Source: Clostridia bacterium
GTDB lineage: Bacteria > Bacillota_A > Clostridia > Oscillospirales > SIG627
Direction: 5' to 3'
Assembly: GCA_017508505.1 (NCBI GenBank)
Contig: JAFVYT010000171.1
Location: 1 to 10,333 of the forward strand
Length of the DNA: 10,333 nucleotides
The notes below the pieces were generated by a model. That model was not told the origin of the DNA and made no database searches. It saw only the letters and a list, made by a program, of their open reading frames with translations. Below are positions 1 through 6,223 of this stretch, one piece after another. The position numbers and the translations under genes were made by a program. Position 1 is the first letter of the stretch. The number at the start of each line of letters is the position of its first letter.

Positions 1-566
1 ATGACGCATTTGACGGATGCAATGTCTTTTTTTGCAAGTTTCAGGGCATTGAGCATGGCCGCCGCCACCACAATAGCCGTACCGTGCTGGTCGTCATGGA
101 AAATGGGAATGTCGCAGCGCTCCTTCAGCTTGCGCTCGATCTCAAAGCAGCGGGGCGCGGCAATGTCCTCCAGATTGATCCCGCCGAAGGACCCGGAGAT
201 AAGGCTGACGGTACGGACGATCTCGTCCACGTCGTGGGTACGCACGCAAAGGGGGATGGCATCCACGTCGCCGAAGGCCTTAAAGAGGGCGCACTTCCCC
301 TCCATCACGGGCATACCCGCTTCGGGACCGATATCCCCGAGGCCGAGAACGGCGCCGCCGTCGGTGATGACCGCAACCAGATTTCCTCTGCGGGTCAGCA
401 AAAAGCTCTTCTCGTAGTCCTTTTGGATCTCGAGGCAGGGCTGTGCCACACCGGGGGTATAGGCCAGGGACAGATCGTCGCGTGTGGAAAGCTCCGTGCG
501 TGTGACCACCTCGATCTTTCCCTGCCATTCGTAATGCTTTTTGAGTGATTCCTTTGCGTAATCCAT
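1..566 (-). CDS. NAD(P)-dependent malic enzyme, N-terminal part (runs off window edge)
   Basis: Malic enzyme oxidatively decarboxylates malate to pyruvate with NAD(P)+ in the cytosol. The visible 188 residues begin [20 protein letters not shown] and contain the family landmarks: YTPGV with Tyr36, the stretch [19 protein letters not shown] (68-86), the catalytic lysine in MEGKCALFK (Lys91), the acidic metal ligands in NLEDI (Glu133, Asp134), and [10 protein letters not shown] (157-166), which leads into the Rossmann domain. The rest, about 200 residues in bacterial homologues, lies left of the window. The start is ATG at 566-564, chosen because AGGAGG (578-573) sits 6 bases upstream and the N-terminus matches the family. 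An ATG at 570 is in another frame. It has its own promoter, divergent from uxuA. Family assignment is very secure; the NAD versus NADP preference cannot be told from this part. Confidence 0.95.
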   Translation of the reverse strand, partial: MDYAKESLKKHYEWQGKIEVVTRTELSTRDDLSLAYTPGVAQPCLEIQKDYEKSFLLTRRGNLVAVITDGGAVLGLGDIGPEAGMPVMEGKCALFKAFGDVDAIPLCVRTHDVDEIVRTVSLISGSFGGINLEDIAAPRCFEIERKLKERCDIPIFHDDQHGTAIVVAAAMLNALKLAKKDIASVKCV

Positions 567-578
567 TCATATCCTCCT

Positions 579-596
579 GCAAATTGAAAAATTTGC
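579..596. repeat. 7-bp perfect inverted repeat at the malic enzyme transcription start
   Basis: GCAAATT (579-585) and AATTTGC (590-596) flank a GAAA spacer. It lies between the predicted -10 box and the ribosome binding site, so it would be either an operator over the start point or a small hairpin at the 5' end of the mRNA. Its function is unknown. Confidence 0.5.
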
Positions 597-599
597 TTT

Positions 600-628
600 A
601 TTTTAACACAAAAACGCTTTTCTTTCAA
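600..628 (-). promoter_or_regulatory. Promoter of the malic enzyme gene
   Basis: Reading leftward, TTGAAA (628-623) and TAAAAT (605-600) are separated by 17 bases, and the -10 box carries an extended TGn just upstream. Transcription would begin near 593, giving a leader of about 27 bases before the ATG. Confidence 0.8.
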
Positions 629-746
629 TTAATTTGTTTATGTGTTTTTGCAAAAACTATTTACTAAATAAAGCAATTGTGAAAAATCATATAACAAACG
701 AAACCAACAGCTTTCTCGCCTCTTCAAAAGAATCACACGATTTGCA

Positions 747-783
747 ATTTACAATTGAAAAATGATGTGTTAAAATTGTAAAT
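747..783. promoter_or_regulatory. Probable operator: perfect 10-bp inverted repeat spanning the uxuA promoter
   Basis: ATTTACAATT (747-756) and its exact reverse complement AATTGTAAAT (774-783) lie 27 bp apart, arm to arm. The left arm covers the -35 box and the right arm the end of the -10 box. Hexuronate genes are commonly controlled by GntR- or LacI-family repressors, and this placement fits a repressor that occludes RNA polymerase. No regulator gene is visible in the window. Confidence 0.55.
748..776 (+). promoter_or_regulatory. Promoter of uxuA-uxuB
   Basis: TTTACA (748-753) and TAAAAT (771-776) have a 17-base spacer, with an extended -10 TG at 768-769. It faces away from the malic enzyme promoter; about 120 bp of AT-rich DNA separates the two -35 boxes. 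Confidence 0.8.
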
Positions 784-821
784 AGAACTGCTTTCCAGTT
801 CAAAATAAAGGAGGAAGCACA

Positions 822-1865
822 ATGAAATTAACCTTTCGTTGGTATGGCGAAAACGACCCCGTAACCTTGGAAAAGATCCGTCAGATCCCCACCATGTCGG
901 GCATCGTATCCGCCGTGTACGACGTAGCTCCCGGCGGCGTTTGGAGCCGTGAGAGCATTGCAAAGATCCGCGACAGCGCCCACGCAAACGGGCTGGAATT
1001 TGAGGTGGTGGAGAGCGTTCCCGTTCACGAGGAGATCAAGCTCGGCACCAAGAACGCAGAAAAGCTCATCGACGTCTATTGCGAAAACGTAAGACGCCTG
1101 GGCGAAGCAGGCGTCAAATGCATCTGCTACAACTTTATGCCCGTGTTCGACTGGCTCAGAAGTGAATTGGAGCACAAGCACGAGGACGGCTCCAACTCCC
1201 TCGCCTTCCACGAGGAGGATTTGATGAAGATGGATCCCAAGAAGGGCGAGCTTTCCCTGCCCGGCTGGGATGCCAGCTACACCAAGGAGGAATTGGGTAA
1301 GCTCCTGGACGATTACAGTTCCGTGGACGAGGAGAAGCTCTTCGGCAATCTGAAGATCTTTCTGGAGGCCGTGATCCCCGTTGCCAAGGAGGCCGGCATC
1401 AATATGGCCATTCATCCCGACGATCCGCCGTGGGGTCTCTTCGGCCTGCCCCGCATCATCACCGGGGAAAAGAATCTGGAGCGTTTCCTTTCCCTCGTGG
1501 ATGAAAAGGAAAACGGTCTGACCTTCTGCACCGGCTCTCTCGGTGCCAATCCCGAGAACGATCTGGTGAAGATGGCATCCAAATTCGCCGATCGCATCCA
1601 TTTCGTACACCTGAGAAACATTCAGCACAGCGGTCATCGCGACTTTATGGAGGTTGGACATCCCAGCGTTTGCGGCTCCATTGATATGTACGGCATCGCC
1701 AAGGCGCTGGTGGACGGCGGCTTTGACGGCTACGTGCGTCCCGACCACGGCAGAATGATCTGGGGCGAGACCAATCCCCATTACGGCTACGGTCTGTACG
1801 ACAGAGCCTTGGGAGCCACCTATCTTGCAGGTCTTTTCGAGGCCATTGAAAGGAGCAAACAGTAA
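822..1865 (+). CDS. uxuA: Mannonate dehydratase
   Basis: The enzyme dehydrates D-mannonate to 2-keto-3-deoxygluconate in the hexuronate (glucuronate/galacturonate) pathway, as a cytosolic Mn2+-dependent TIM barrel. The 347-residue protein begins MKLTFRWYGENDPVTLEKIR, the characteristic UxuA N-terminus. The metal ligands known from characterised UxuA enzymes are recognisable: His198 (AIHPDDPP), Cys236 (FCTGSLG), His263 (FVHLRN) and Asp308 with His309 (RPDHGRMIWGE). The length fits the short Gram-positive form; the E. coli enzyme is longer. AAGGAGG (808-814) lies 7 bases before the ATG. Its stop codon overlaps the start of uxuB by one base (TAATG), so the two are translationally coupled. Expression is probably controlled through the palindrome over its promoter. 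Assignment is very secure. Confidence 0.96.
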   Translation: MKLTFRWYGENDPVTLEKIRQIPTMSGIVSAVYDVAPGGVWSRESIAKIRDSAHANGLEFEVVESVPVHEEIKLGTKNAEKLIDVYCENVRRLGEAGVKCICYNFMPVFDWLRSELEHKHEDGSNSLAFHEEDLMKMDPKKGELSLPGWDASYTKEELGKLLDDYSSVDEEKLFGNLKIFLEAVIPVAKEAGINMAIHPDDPPWGLFGLPRIITGEKNLERFLSLVDEKENGLTFCTGSLGANPENDLVKMASKFADRIHFVHLRNIQHSGHRDFMEVGHPSVCGSIDMYGIAKALVDGGFDGYVRPDHGRMIWGETNPHYGYGLYDRALGATYLAGLFEAIERSKQ

Positions 1866-2692
1866 TGGAACAGAAAATCATTGTCATCACCGGTGCGGGC
1901 GGCGTGCTCTGCTCCGGCTTTGCCAAGGTTCTGGCAAAGGAGGGACACAAGGTTGCCCTGCTTGACTTAAACCTCGAGGCGGCAGAAAAGTATGCGGCCG
2001 AGATCCGTGCCGAGGGCGGCGATGCCCGTGCCTACGGCTGCAACGTATTGAAGAAGGATTCTTTGGAGGAGGCGCACAAGGCGATCCTTGCGGATTACGG
2101 CAAGTGCGACATCCTCATCAACGGTGCGGGCGGAAACAACCCCCGCGGCACCTGCGATCACGAGACCTACGAGCCCGGTGACGAGACCCGCGAGGACATC
2201 AAGACCTTCTTTAACCTCGATCCCGACGGCATCGGCTTCGTCTTTAACCTCAACTTCCTCGGAACCCTGCTCCCCACGCAGGTCTTCGTACCCGATATGA
2301 TCGGCAAAGAGGGCTGCAGCATTCTGAACATTTCCTCTATGAATGCCTTCTGCCCCCTGACCAAGATCCCCGCTTACTCCGGTGCCAAGGCGGCCATCTC
2401 CAACTTTACCCAGTGGCTGGCCGTGCACTTTGCTACGGCAGGCATCCGCGTGAATGCCATCGCACCCGGATTTTTCGTTACCCATCAGAACCGTGCTCTC
2501 CTCTTCAACGAGGACGGCACTCCCACCCCCAGAACGGGTAAGATCCTGGCGGCTACCCCCATGAAGCGCTTCGGTGAGTCCGAGGAGCTCAACGGTGCCC
2601 TGAAATTCCTTTTGGATCCCGCTCAGGCAAGCTTCATCACCGGTGTGGTGCTCCCCATCGACGGTGGCTTCTCCGCTTACTCGGGAGTCTGA
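1865..2692 (+). CDS. uxuB: D-mannonate oxidoreductase (fructuronate reductase), short-chain dehydrogenase type
   Basis: It is predicted to reduce D-fructuronate to D-mannonate with NAD(P)H, supplying the substrate of UxuA. The 275-residue protein is a classical short-chain dehydrogenase. It has the nucleotide-binding TGAGGVLCSG (9-18), NGAGG (86-90), the catalytic Ser in ILNISSMN (Ser157 or Ser158), Tyr171 and Lys175 in YSGAKAA, and PG after the active site (201-202). The C-terminal IDGGFSAYSGV is typical of the family. This SDR type, as in Bacillus YjmF, is unrelated to the long-chain E. coli UxuB. AAAGGAG (1849-1855) sits 9 bases before the ATG, inside the end of uxuA. The SDR fold is certain; the substrate rests on coupling to uxuA and overall resemblance. 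uxaC and kdgK are not in the window. Confidence 0.9.
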   Translation: MEQKIIVITGAGGVLCSGFAKVLAKEGHKVALLDLNLEAAEKYAAEIRAEGGDARAYGCNVLKKDSLEEAHKAILADYGKCDILINGAGGNNPRGTCDHETYEPGDETREDIKTFFNLDPDGIGFVFNLNFLGTLLPTQVFVPDMIGKEGCSILNISSMNAFCPLTKIPAYSGAKAAISNFTQWLAVHFATAGIRVNAIAPGFFVTHQNRALLFNEDGTPTPRTGKILAATPMKRFGESEELNGALKFLLDPAQASFITGVVLPIDGGFSAYSGV

Positions 2693-2701
2693 ACGAAAGC
2701 A

Positions 2702-2738
2702 AAAAAACGCTTTGACCCTTGTGTCAAAGCGTTTTTTC
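2702..2738. terminator. Bidirectional rho-independent terminator between uxuB and pnuC
   Basis: A 15-bp perfect stem (2702-2716 with 2723-2737) encloses a 6-base loop. It is A-rich on the left and T-rich on the right, so it can end both the rightward uxuAB and the leftward pnuC transcripts. The pnuC stop codon (2726-2724) lies inside the right arm. Confidence 0.93.
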
Positions 2739-3413
2739 TTTTTGCTCCCGCATCATCCTTTGCCAAGAGAAGAAGCCGTGGAGGTCGTTAAAAAGGAAGA
2801 CCGCAAAGCAGGTGAAGACGGGAAGCACCGTGATATCCCGAAAAAGCGTGACTCCCCACAGGGCGATGAGCACCACGTCGTTTGCCACGTACCCCACCGC
2901 GTACCAGGGGCTTCGCTGAAAGCTCAGGATGCCGGCAATGAAGCTGGTGGCCACGGAAAAGGTGGAAAGGAGCAGCTCTGCGGTGCCGAGGGCCTTGAGA
3001 ATGAAATAAAAGAGCACCGTGACCGCCACCGTGGACAGAAGGGAAAGCCAAACCCGCCGTCTCGAAAGGCTCACCACTGCCACCTGCGCGCTGTCCCGAA
3101 AGGGATGCCGAAGCCACGTGACGATGCTGAAAACCGCCGCAGGAGCGCTCATTCCCAGATAGGTGAGCATCTCCCCGTAATAGCGAAAGCGCAGGGCGTG
3201 GATCCCGTAGAAGAGGCAGAAGGCCAGCATCAGAAACTGCCCCAAAACCGCTCCCTTTGCCACGAAGATCAAGGCGGTAACCCCGATGACAGAGCCGATG
3301 GCAGAGGTGCCGCTCCCCTCGGGAAAGGCAAGATACGAGATCAGGATGGCAAGGACGGAAAAGCCCCAAAGGAATAGGTCAAAGGGGGTAAAGTGTGGGA
3401 TGAGTTTTTTCAT
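2724..3413 (-). CDS. pnuC: PnuC-family vitamin/nucleoside transporter
   Basis: PnuC proteins are membrane facilitators that bring in nicotinamide riboside; relatives carry thiamine, riboflavin or deoxynucleosides. The 229-residue protein is hydrophobic along its whole length, with about seven or eight membrane segments. It follows the PnuC pattern: FVAKGAVLGQF (50-60), LFYGIHALRFRYYGEMLTYL (67-86), the helix ending VTWLRHPF (98-105), and SPWYAVGYVANDVVLIALW (168-186), which contains the conserved Trp and Asn region. An upstream in-frame ATG at 3473 would add 20 residues, but it has no ribosome binding site and falls inside a leader hairpin. The ATG at 3413 has GGAG 7 bases upstream and gives the usual family length. 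It has its own promoter and a structured leader. Ligand identity is not determined, so the pnuC name is tentative. Confidence 0.83.
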   Translation of the reverse strand: MKKLIPHFTPFDLFLWGFSVLAILISYLAFPEGSGTSAIGSVIGVTALIFVAKGAVLGQFLMLAFCLFYGIHALRFRYYGEMLTYLGMSAPAAVFSIVTWLRHPFRDSAQVAVVSLSRRRVWLSLLSTVAVTVLFYFILKALGTAELLLSTFSVATSFIAGILSFQRSPWYAVGYVANDVVLIALWGVTLFRDITVLPVFTCFAVFLFNDLHGFFSWQRMMREQKEKTL

Positions 3414-3420
3414 TACGACT

Positions 3421-3512
3421 CCAAAAAGAAAGCATTCAAGGATGCATCTTCCAAGACCTAACGACACATCCACGAATGCTCAAATTCCGCATTTTTGTTA
3501 CCTGGTGGCAAC
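3421..3512 (-). promoter_or_regulatory. Structured leader of pnuC with terminator-like hairpin (candidate riboswitch or attenuator)
   Basis: Reading leftward from the predicted start near 3512, the RNA begins with a 6-bp hairpin GTTGCC/GGTAAC (3512-3497). A long two-part hairpin follows: AGCATTC (3480-3474) pairs with GAATGCT (3437-3431), and inside it GGATGTG (3471-3465) pairs with TGCATCC (3446-3440). It ends in TTTCTTTTT just before the ribosome binding site. Two inner pairs are G-U only in the leftward RNA and would be C-A mismatches on the other strand, which supports a leftward RNA. AATGC (3493-3489) could instead pair with GCATT (3479-3475), which excludes the terminator stem. I do not recognise the riboswitch class. 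Confidence 0.55.
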
Positions 3513-3518
3513 GGTGGC

Positions 3519-3547
3519 ATTATACCACGGTTTTCTTTTGATTGCAA
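3519..3547 (-). promoter_or_regulatory. Promoter of pnuC
   Basis: Reading leftward, TTGCAA (3547-3542), a 17-base spacer and a consensus TATAAT (3524-3519). It lies only 18 bp past the end of the GH25 gene. No convincing terminator separates the two, only a 5-bp stem at 3541-3554, so some read-through into pnuC is possible. Confidence 0.85.
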
Positions 3548-3564
3548 GCGCAATTTTGTGGGAT

Positions 3565-4413
3565 TTATTTTGCCCCTTGCTCCTCAAAGGGGTGATAGGA
3601 CACGTTGCGATCCACGTCTCCCGCAATGCCCGAAACCCGGCCGGTGCAGGAATACTGCCACATGGCATAGTCGTACTCGGTTTCCGGATACTCCGCATCC
3701 GGCGGAGCGGCCTCGGCGTAATCGGCGATCCAAACGGGAAACTCCTCCAGAAGAAGGGAGGCGTCCCAAAGAGCGGGATCTTCAAACTCCTCCCTGAGGG
3801 CATAGAGCATTCCCTGATAGCCTGCCTCCTGCACCTTGCGCAGAAAGCCGAGGGCAACCTGCGTGCGGCGGCGTGGGGTGATCTGAGAGGCATTGCCCCC
3901 CAGCTCCACGTCGATGACCACGGGATAGGTCACGGAATAGGGGGCGATCTTCTCCAGAACAAACTCTGCCTCTGCCTCGGCCTCCTCGGGAGTCGAGGCG
4001 GCGGAATAGAGATAGACCCCCACGTGGATGCCGTGCTTCGTGGCCTCCTGAAGATTGCGAAGGGCAAAGGGATCCAGGCCGCAGGCGCCGTTCCCCTCCC
4101 CGTAGCCGATGCGGATCATCGAAAACTCCACCCCCGCCTCGGACACCTTTTTCCAATCGATATTCCCCTGCCACTTGGAAACGTCGATGCCGTAGGCAAG
4201 AATGCGCTTTGTTTCGGGAGAAAAGACCTCCTCAGCCGTCTCGGTTTCGTCGGGGACGGGATCGGGAGCGGAGCTCGGGGTCGAATCGGGGAGGCTAAGG
4301 CTCTCCTCGGTCTTATCCCCCGCCGTGGAGGAAGGGGTCTCGGCCTCGGGGCGAGCGCAGGCGCCGAGAAGAAAGAGAAGGGTCAAAAGAAGGCAGATCG
4401 ATCTTATTTTCAT
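3565..4413 (-). CDS. Secreted GH25 (lysozyme/muramidase-like) lipoprotein
   Basis: GH25 enzymes cleave the N-acetylmuramic acid to N-acetylglucosamine bond of peptidoglycan. The 282-residue protein has a lipoprotein signal peptide with lipobox LGAC (Cys19), a Pro/Ser/Thr/Glu-rich linker (about 20-65), and a GH25 domain (about 70-276). The domain shows YGIDVSKWQGNIDW (74-87, Asp77), the DxE motif in VVIDVEL (Asp168, Glu170), MWQYSCTGRV (251-260) and GIAGDVDRN (262-270), all expected landmarks. It should be anchored to the outer face of the membrane and act on the cell wall. The ATG at 4413 is preceded by CGGAG. The ATG at 4440 overlaps the -10 box and cannot be the start. It is divergent from pheB. 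Family very secure; whether it remodels the cell's own wall or attacks others is unknown. Confidence 0.93.
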   Translation of the reverse strand: MKIRSICLLLTLLFLLGACARPEAETPSSTAGDKTEESLSLPDSTPSSAPDPVPDETETAEEVFSPETKRILAYGIDVSKWQGNIDWKKVSEAGVEFSMIRIGYGEGNGACGLDPFALRNLQEATKHGIHVGVYLYSAASTPEEAEAEAEFVLEKIAPYSVTYPVVIDVELGGNASQITPRRRTQVALGFLRKVQEAGYQGMLYALREEFEDPALWDASLLLEEFPVWIADYAEAAPPDAEYPETEYDYAMWQYSCTGRVSGIAGDVDRNVSYHPFEEQGAK

Positions 4414-4438
4414 ACAGACTCCGTCGGGCGTTTTTTTC

Positions 4439-4467
4439 ATTCTAGCAAGTTTTTCTGCCTCTGTCAA
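4439..4467 (-). promoter_or_regulatory. Promoter of the GH25 lipoprotein gene
   Basis: Reading leftward, consensus TTGACA (4467-4462), a 17-base spacer and TAGAAT (4444-4439). Transcription would start near 4432, about 20 bases before the chosen ATG at 4413. Confidence 0.87.
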
Positions 4468-4489
4468 GAAAGCCGAGCGGCAAAAGACC

Positions 4490-4518
4490 TTGACAAAAAA
4501 GAAGGAAAGGGATAAAGT
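4490..4518 (+). promoter_or_regulatory. Promoter of pheB
   Basis: TTGACA (4490-4495), a 17-base purine-rich spacer and TAAAGT (4513-4518). The -35 box lies only 22 bp from the -35 box of the divergent GH25 promoter, so the two polymerases may interfere or share a regulator. Confidence 0.8.
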
Positions 4519-4542
4519 ATTGGATAGCAAAGGAGTATCGGA

Positions 4543-4983
4543 ATGAAGCAGAAGTATTTGATCATTGACACCGCCATTTTGCCCTCCTGCTACGAAAAGG
4601 TCGTGGAGGCAAGGGAGCTGGTGGAGAGCGGTAAGGCAAAAGACGTGAGTGAGGCAGTCAAGCTCACGGGGATCTCCCGCAGCACCTTCTATAAATACAA
4701 GGATTATATTTTTGCCCCGGGGAAGGACTCCTCCTTGGGGAAAAAGGCGATCTTCGCCTTTAATCTGGCTCACAAGGCAGGGGCTCTGTCGGAGGTTTTG
4801 ACCCGTGTCAGCGAAATGCGCGGCAATATCCTCACCATCAACCAAAACCTGCCCATCGGCGGCAAGGCGCACATTACCCTCTCGGTGGAGATGGGAAAGG
4901 CCGTAGAGGACCCGGAGGGAATGGTTCGTGCCATCGGTGCTTGTCCCGGGGTTTCGGGAGTCAGACTGATCGCAATTGAATAA
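4543..4983 (+). CDS. pheB: UPF0735 ACT domain protein, PheB type
   Basis: This is a 146-residue protein of the UPF0735 family, to which Bacillus PheB (encoded with prephenate dehydratase) belongs. ACT domains usually bind amino acids such as phenylalanine. The N-terminal half holds a helix-turn-helix-like stretch, DVSEAVKLTGISRSTFYKYK (34-53), suggesting DNA binding. The C-terminal half is an ACT domain (about 68-146) with FAFNLAHKAGALSEVL (71-86) and GNILTINQNLPIGGKAHI (94-111). The length equals the family norm. AAAGGAG (4529-4535) sits 7 bases before the ATG. It is monocistronic, with its own promoter and terminator; no pheA neighbour is present. Probably an amino-acid-responsive regulator (inference). 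An enzymatic (chorismate mutase) role has been suggested for relatives but is not supported here. Confidence 0.9.
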   Translation: MKQKYLIIDTAILPSCYEKVVEARELVESGKAKDVSEAVKLTGISRSTFYKYKDYIFAPGKDSSLGKKAIFAFNLAHKAGALSEVLTRVSEMRGNILTINQNLPIGGKAHITLSVEMGKAVEDPEGMVRAIGACPGVSGVRLIAIE

Positions 4984-4986
4984 GGG

Positions 4987-5018
4987 AAAAACGAGGCTTT
5001 ACAAGGCCTCGTTTTTTT
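4987..5018 (+). terminator. Rho-independent terminator of pheB
   Basis: An 11-bp stem (4987-4997 with 5006-5016) contains the GC-rich core CGAGGC/GCCTCG and an 8-base loop. It runs into a seven-T tract (5012-5018), four bases past the stop codon. Confidence 0.93.
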
Positions 5019-5244
5019 GATGCCCGGAGACGGCGGGACCTCGGAATCGGGGGTTCCGTTACGACACCGTCCCCCTCCCCCCTTCGGTTTGAAAAACGAA
5101 CATTTTTGTGAGTTTCGAACATTTTAACCCTCCCTCCTTCCCGTTTCACCTCCTGCCGAATTGTGTAAATGATACAAAAAAATAACAAGTTTTCATCCAT
5201 ATCCACGAAATTTGTTTTTTGAGGGCCGATCTTCTCAAAACGCA
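5019..5244. other. Intergenic gap with possible structured element and direct repeats, no credible gene
   Basis: Between the pheB terminator and the next promoter lie about 225 bp in two parts. The left part is GC-rich and holds a nested inverted repeat: GGAGACGG (5026-5033) with CCGTCCCC (5067-5074), one mismatch, around CGGAA/TTCCG (5042-5046 and 5054-5058). The right part is AT-rich and holds CGAACATTTT twice (5097-5106 and 5116-5125). A leftward open frame crosses it and the pheB terminator but has no family resemblance I recognise. Confidence 0.5.
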
Positions 5245-5274
5245 TTGACAAAAAGGCAGCCCATTTTTTAAAAT
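5245..5274 (+). promoter_or_regulatory. Promoter of the DxNxDG lipoprotein gene
   Basis: Consensus TTGACA (5245-5250) and TAAAAT (5269-5274) with an 18-base spacer. The leader of about 60 bases carries a small hairpin, TCGGG/CCCGA (5290-5294 and 5300-5304). Confidence 0.75.
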
Positions 5275-5340
5275 AGAATGGAAGGAAGGTCGGGGGTGAC
5301 CCGATGAGGACGGCTATTTTGAATGAATAAGGAGGAGTCT

Positions 5341-6162
5341 ATGAAAAAAGTTGTCAGCTTATTTCTTTCTGTTTTGTTGGTTTTTTCTCTCTTCTCCTGT
5401 GAAAAGGAGCAGAGGGAAAGCACCGAAGAAAAGGAGCCTGCAGGCCTTTCCGAAGCCTTTACCGAAAGCTGTGAGACAGAGGAGGATCCTATGATCCTCC
5501 CCCCGGAGGTGCCGGTGGAATATGCCGAGGTTTTGAAGCAGTATCGGGAGATTGTACGGATTATAGAAACTGATTTCGAGAAAGCCTATTACGAGGATAC
5601 AATCCCGGTTCCAAACGGTGCTGAAAACTATGATTGGTTTGCAATGCTGATTGACGGAGCGCGGTGGTCAGGAAAACTCGGATACGTTGTGCAGGATATC
5701 AATACGGACGGAATTCCTGAACTATTTTGGGTCGGAGAAGATCATGATCTTCTTGCAATCTTCACCATTTCGAACGGGAAAGCGATTAACGTTGGTGCTT
5801 TTCGACCAAAGTATTGGGCAATTGTTACGGAGGATAATGAGATTCAGGCTTATGCAACCTGTGGTGCGGATTCAGGGGTAGATTATATTATGTTTTTGCC
5901 GGCCAAGTCCGATCGATTGCAAATCAAGAATATGATTTATCAGGATTCATACTATGATAAAGATGGTAGACCCGTTTCTGCATATTACAAATACACTTGG
6001 TCGGGGGAGCTGATGCAGCCTAATTATGTAGAGACATGGGAAGACCGAGTAAATAAAGTTGCAATAACCGAAGAAGAGTACCTTGCTTTTCGGGAACAGT
6101 ATCCCCTTCGATGGGAGGCAACGGAATCCTGGAAGCAAAACAAGATCCATTTTATCAATTGA
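5341..6162 (+). CDS. Lipoprotein with DxNxDG calcium-type motif, function unknown
   Basis: I do not recognise a characterised family. The 273-residue product has a signal peptide ending in lipobox LFSC (Cys20), a charged Glu/Ser-rich linker (21-55), and an exported domain. VVQDINTDGIPELFWVG (116-132, Asp119, Asn121, Asp123) resembles the calcium-binding DxDxDG loop found in many clostridial lipoproteins of unknown role. The rest is rich in Tyr, Trp and acidic residues, as in small beta-rich extracellular domains. The start is ATG 5341, 5 bases after AAGGAGG (5329-5335). An in-frame ATG at 5323 precedes that ribosome binding site and would only lengthen the signal peptide. Codon use becomes visibly more AT-rich after about 5540, unlike the flanking genes. 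It stands alone, between its own promoter and a terminator. Confidence 0.85.
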   Translation: MKKVVSLFLSVLLVFSLFSCEKEQRESTEEKEPAGLSEAFTESCETEEDPMILPPEVPVEYAEVLKQYREIVRIIETDFEKAYYEDTIPVPNGAENYDWFAMLIDGARWSGKLGYVVQDINTDGIPELFWVGEDHDLLAIFTISNGKAINVGAFRPKYWAIVTEDNEIQAYATCGADSGVDYIMFLPAKSDRLQIKNMIYQDSYYDKDGRPVSAYYKYTWSGELMQPNYVETWEDRVNKVAITEEEYLAFREQYPLRWEATESWKQNKIHFIN

Positions 6163-6182
6163 AAAGATTTGCGTCGGAGCGC

Positions 6183-6219
6183 AAAAAGAAAGAGCATCCT
6201 GCGATGCTCTTTCTTTTTT
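6183..6219. terminator. Bidirectional rho-independent terminator
   Basis: A 16-bp perfect stem (6183-6198 with 6203-6218) has a four-base loop. A-runs on the left and T-runs on the right let it end both the rightward lipoprotein transcript and the leftward amidohydrolase operon, whose stop codon ends at 6224. Confidence 0.94.
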
Positions 6220-6223
6220 GAAA

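Noticed and set aside
828..1781. A 317-codon minus-strand frame over uxuA
   Set aside because: It is a shadow of uxuA, with no ribosome binding site and no domain.
3414..3473. Upstream ATG for pnuC at 3473
   Set aside because: No ribosome binding site; it lies within the leader hairpin; the extra 20 residues do not fit the family.
3286..4515. A 409-codon plus-strand frame
   Set aside because: It crosses the pnuC promoter and leader and lies antisense over the GH25 gene. It has no ribosome binding site or recognisable domain.
4414..4872. N-terminal extension of the GH25 frame up to 4872
   Set aside because: It is antisense to pheB, precedes the GH25 promoter, and would bury the lipoprotein signal peptide.
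4961..5251. Minus-strand 96-codon frame in the gap, with purine-rich AGGAGG-like stretches and possible internal starts at about 5145 and 5123
   Set aside because: It runs through the pheB terminator into the end of pheB, has no clear promoter, a very basic low-complexity product and no recognised family. A small gene cannot be fully excluded.
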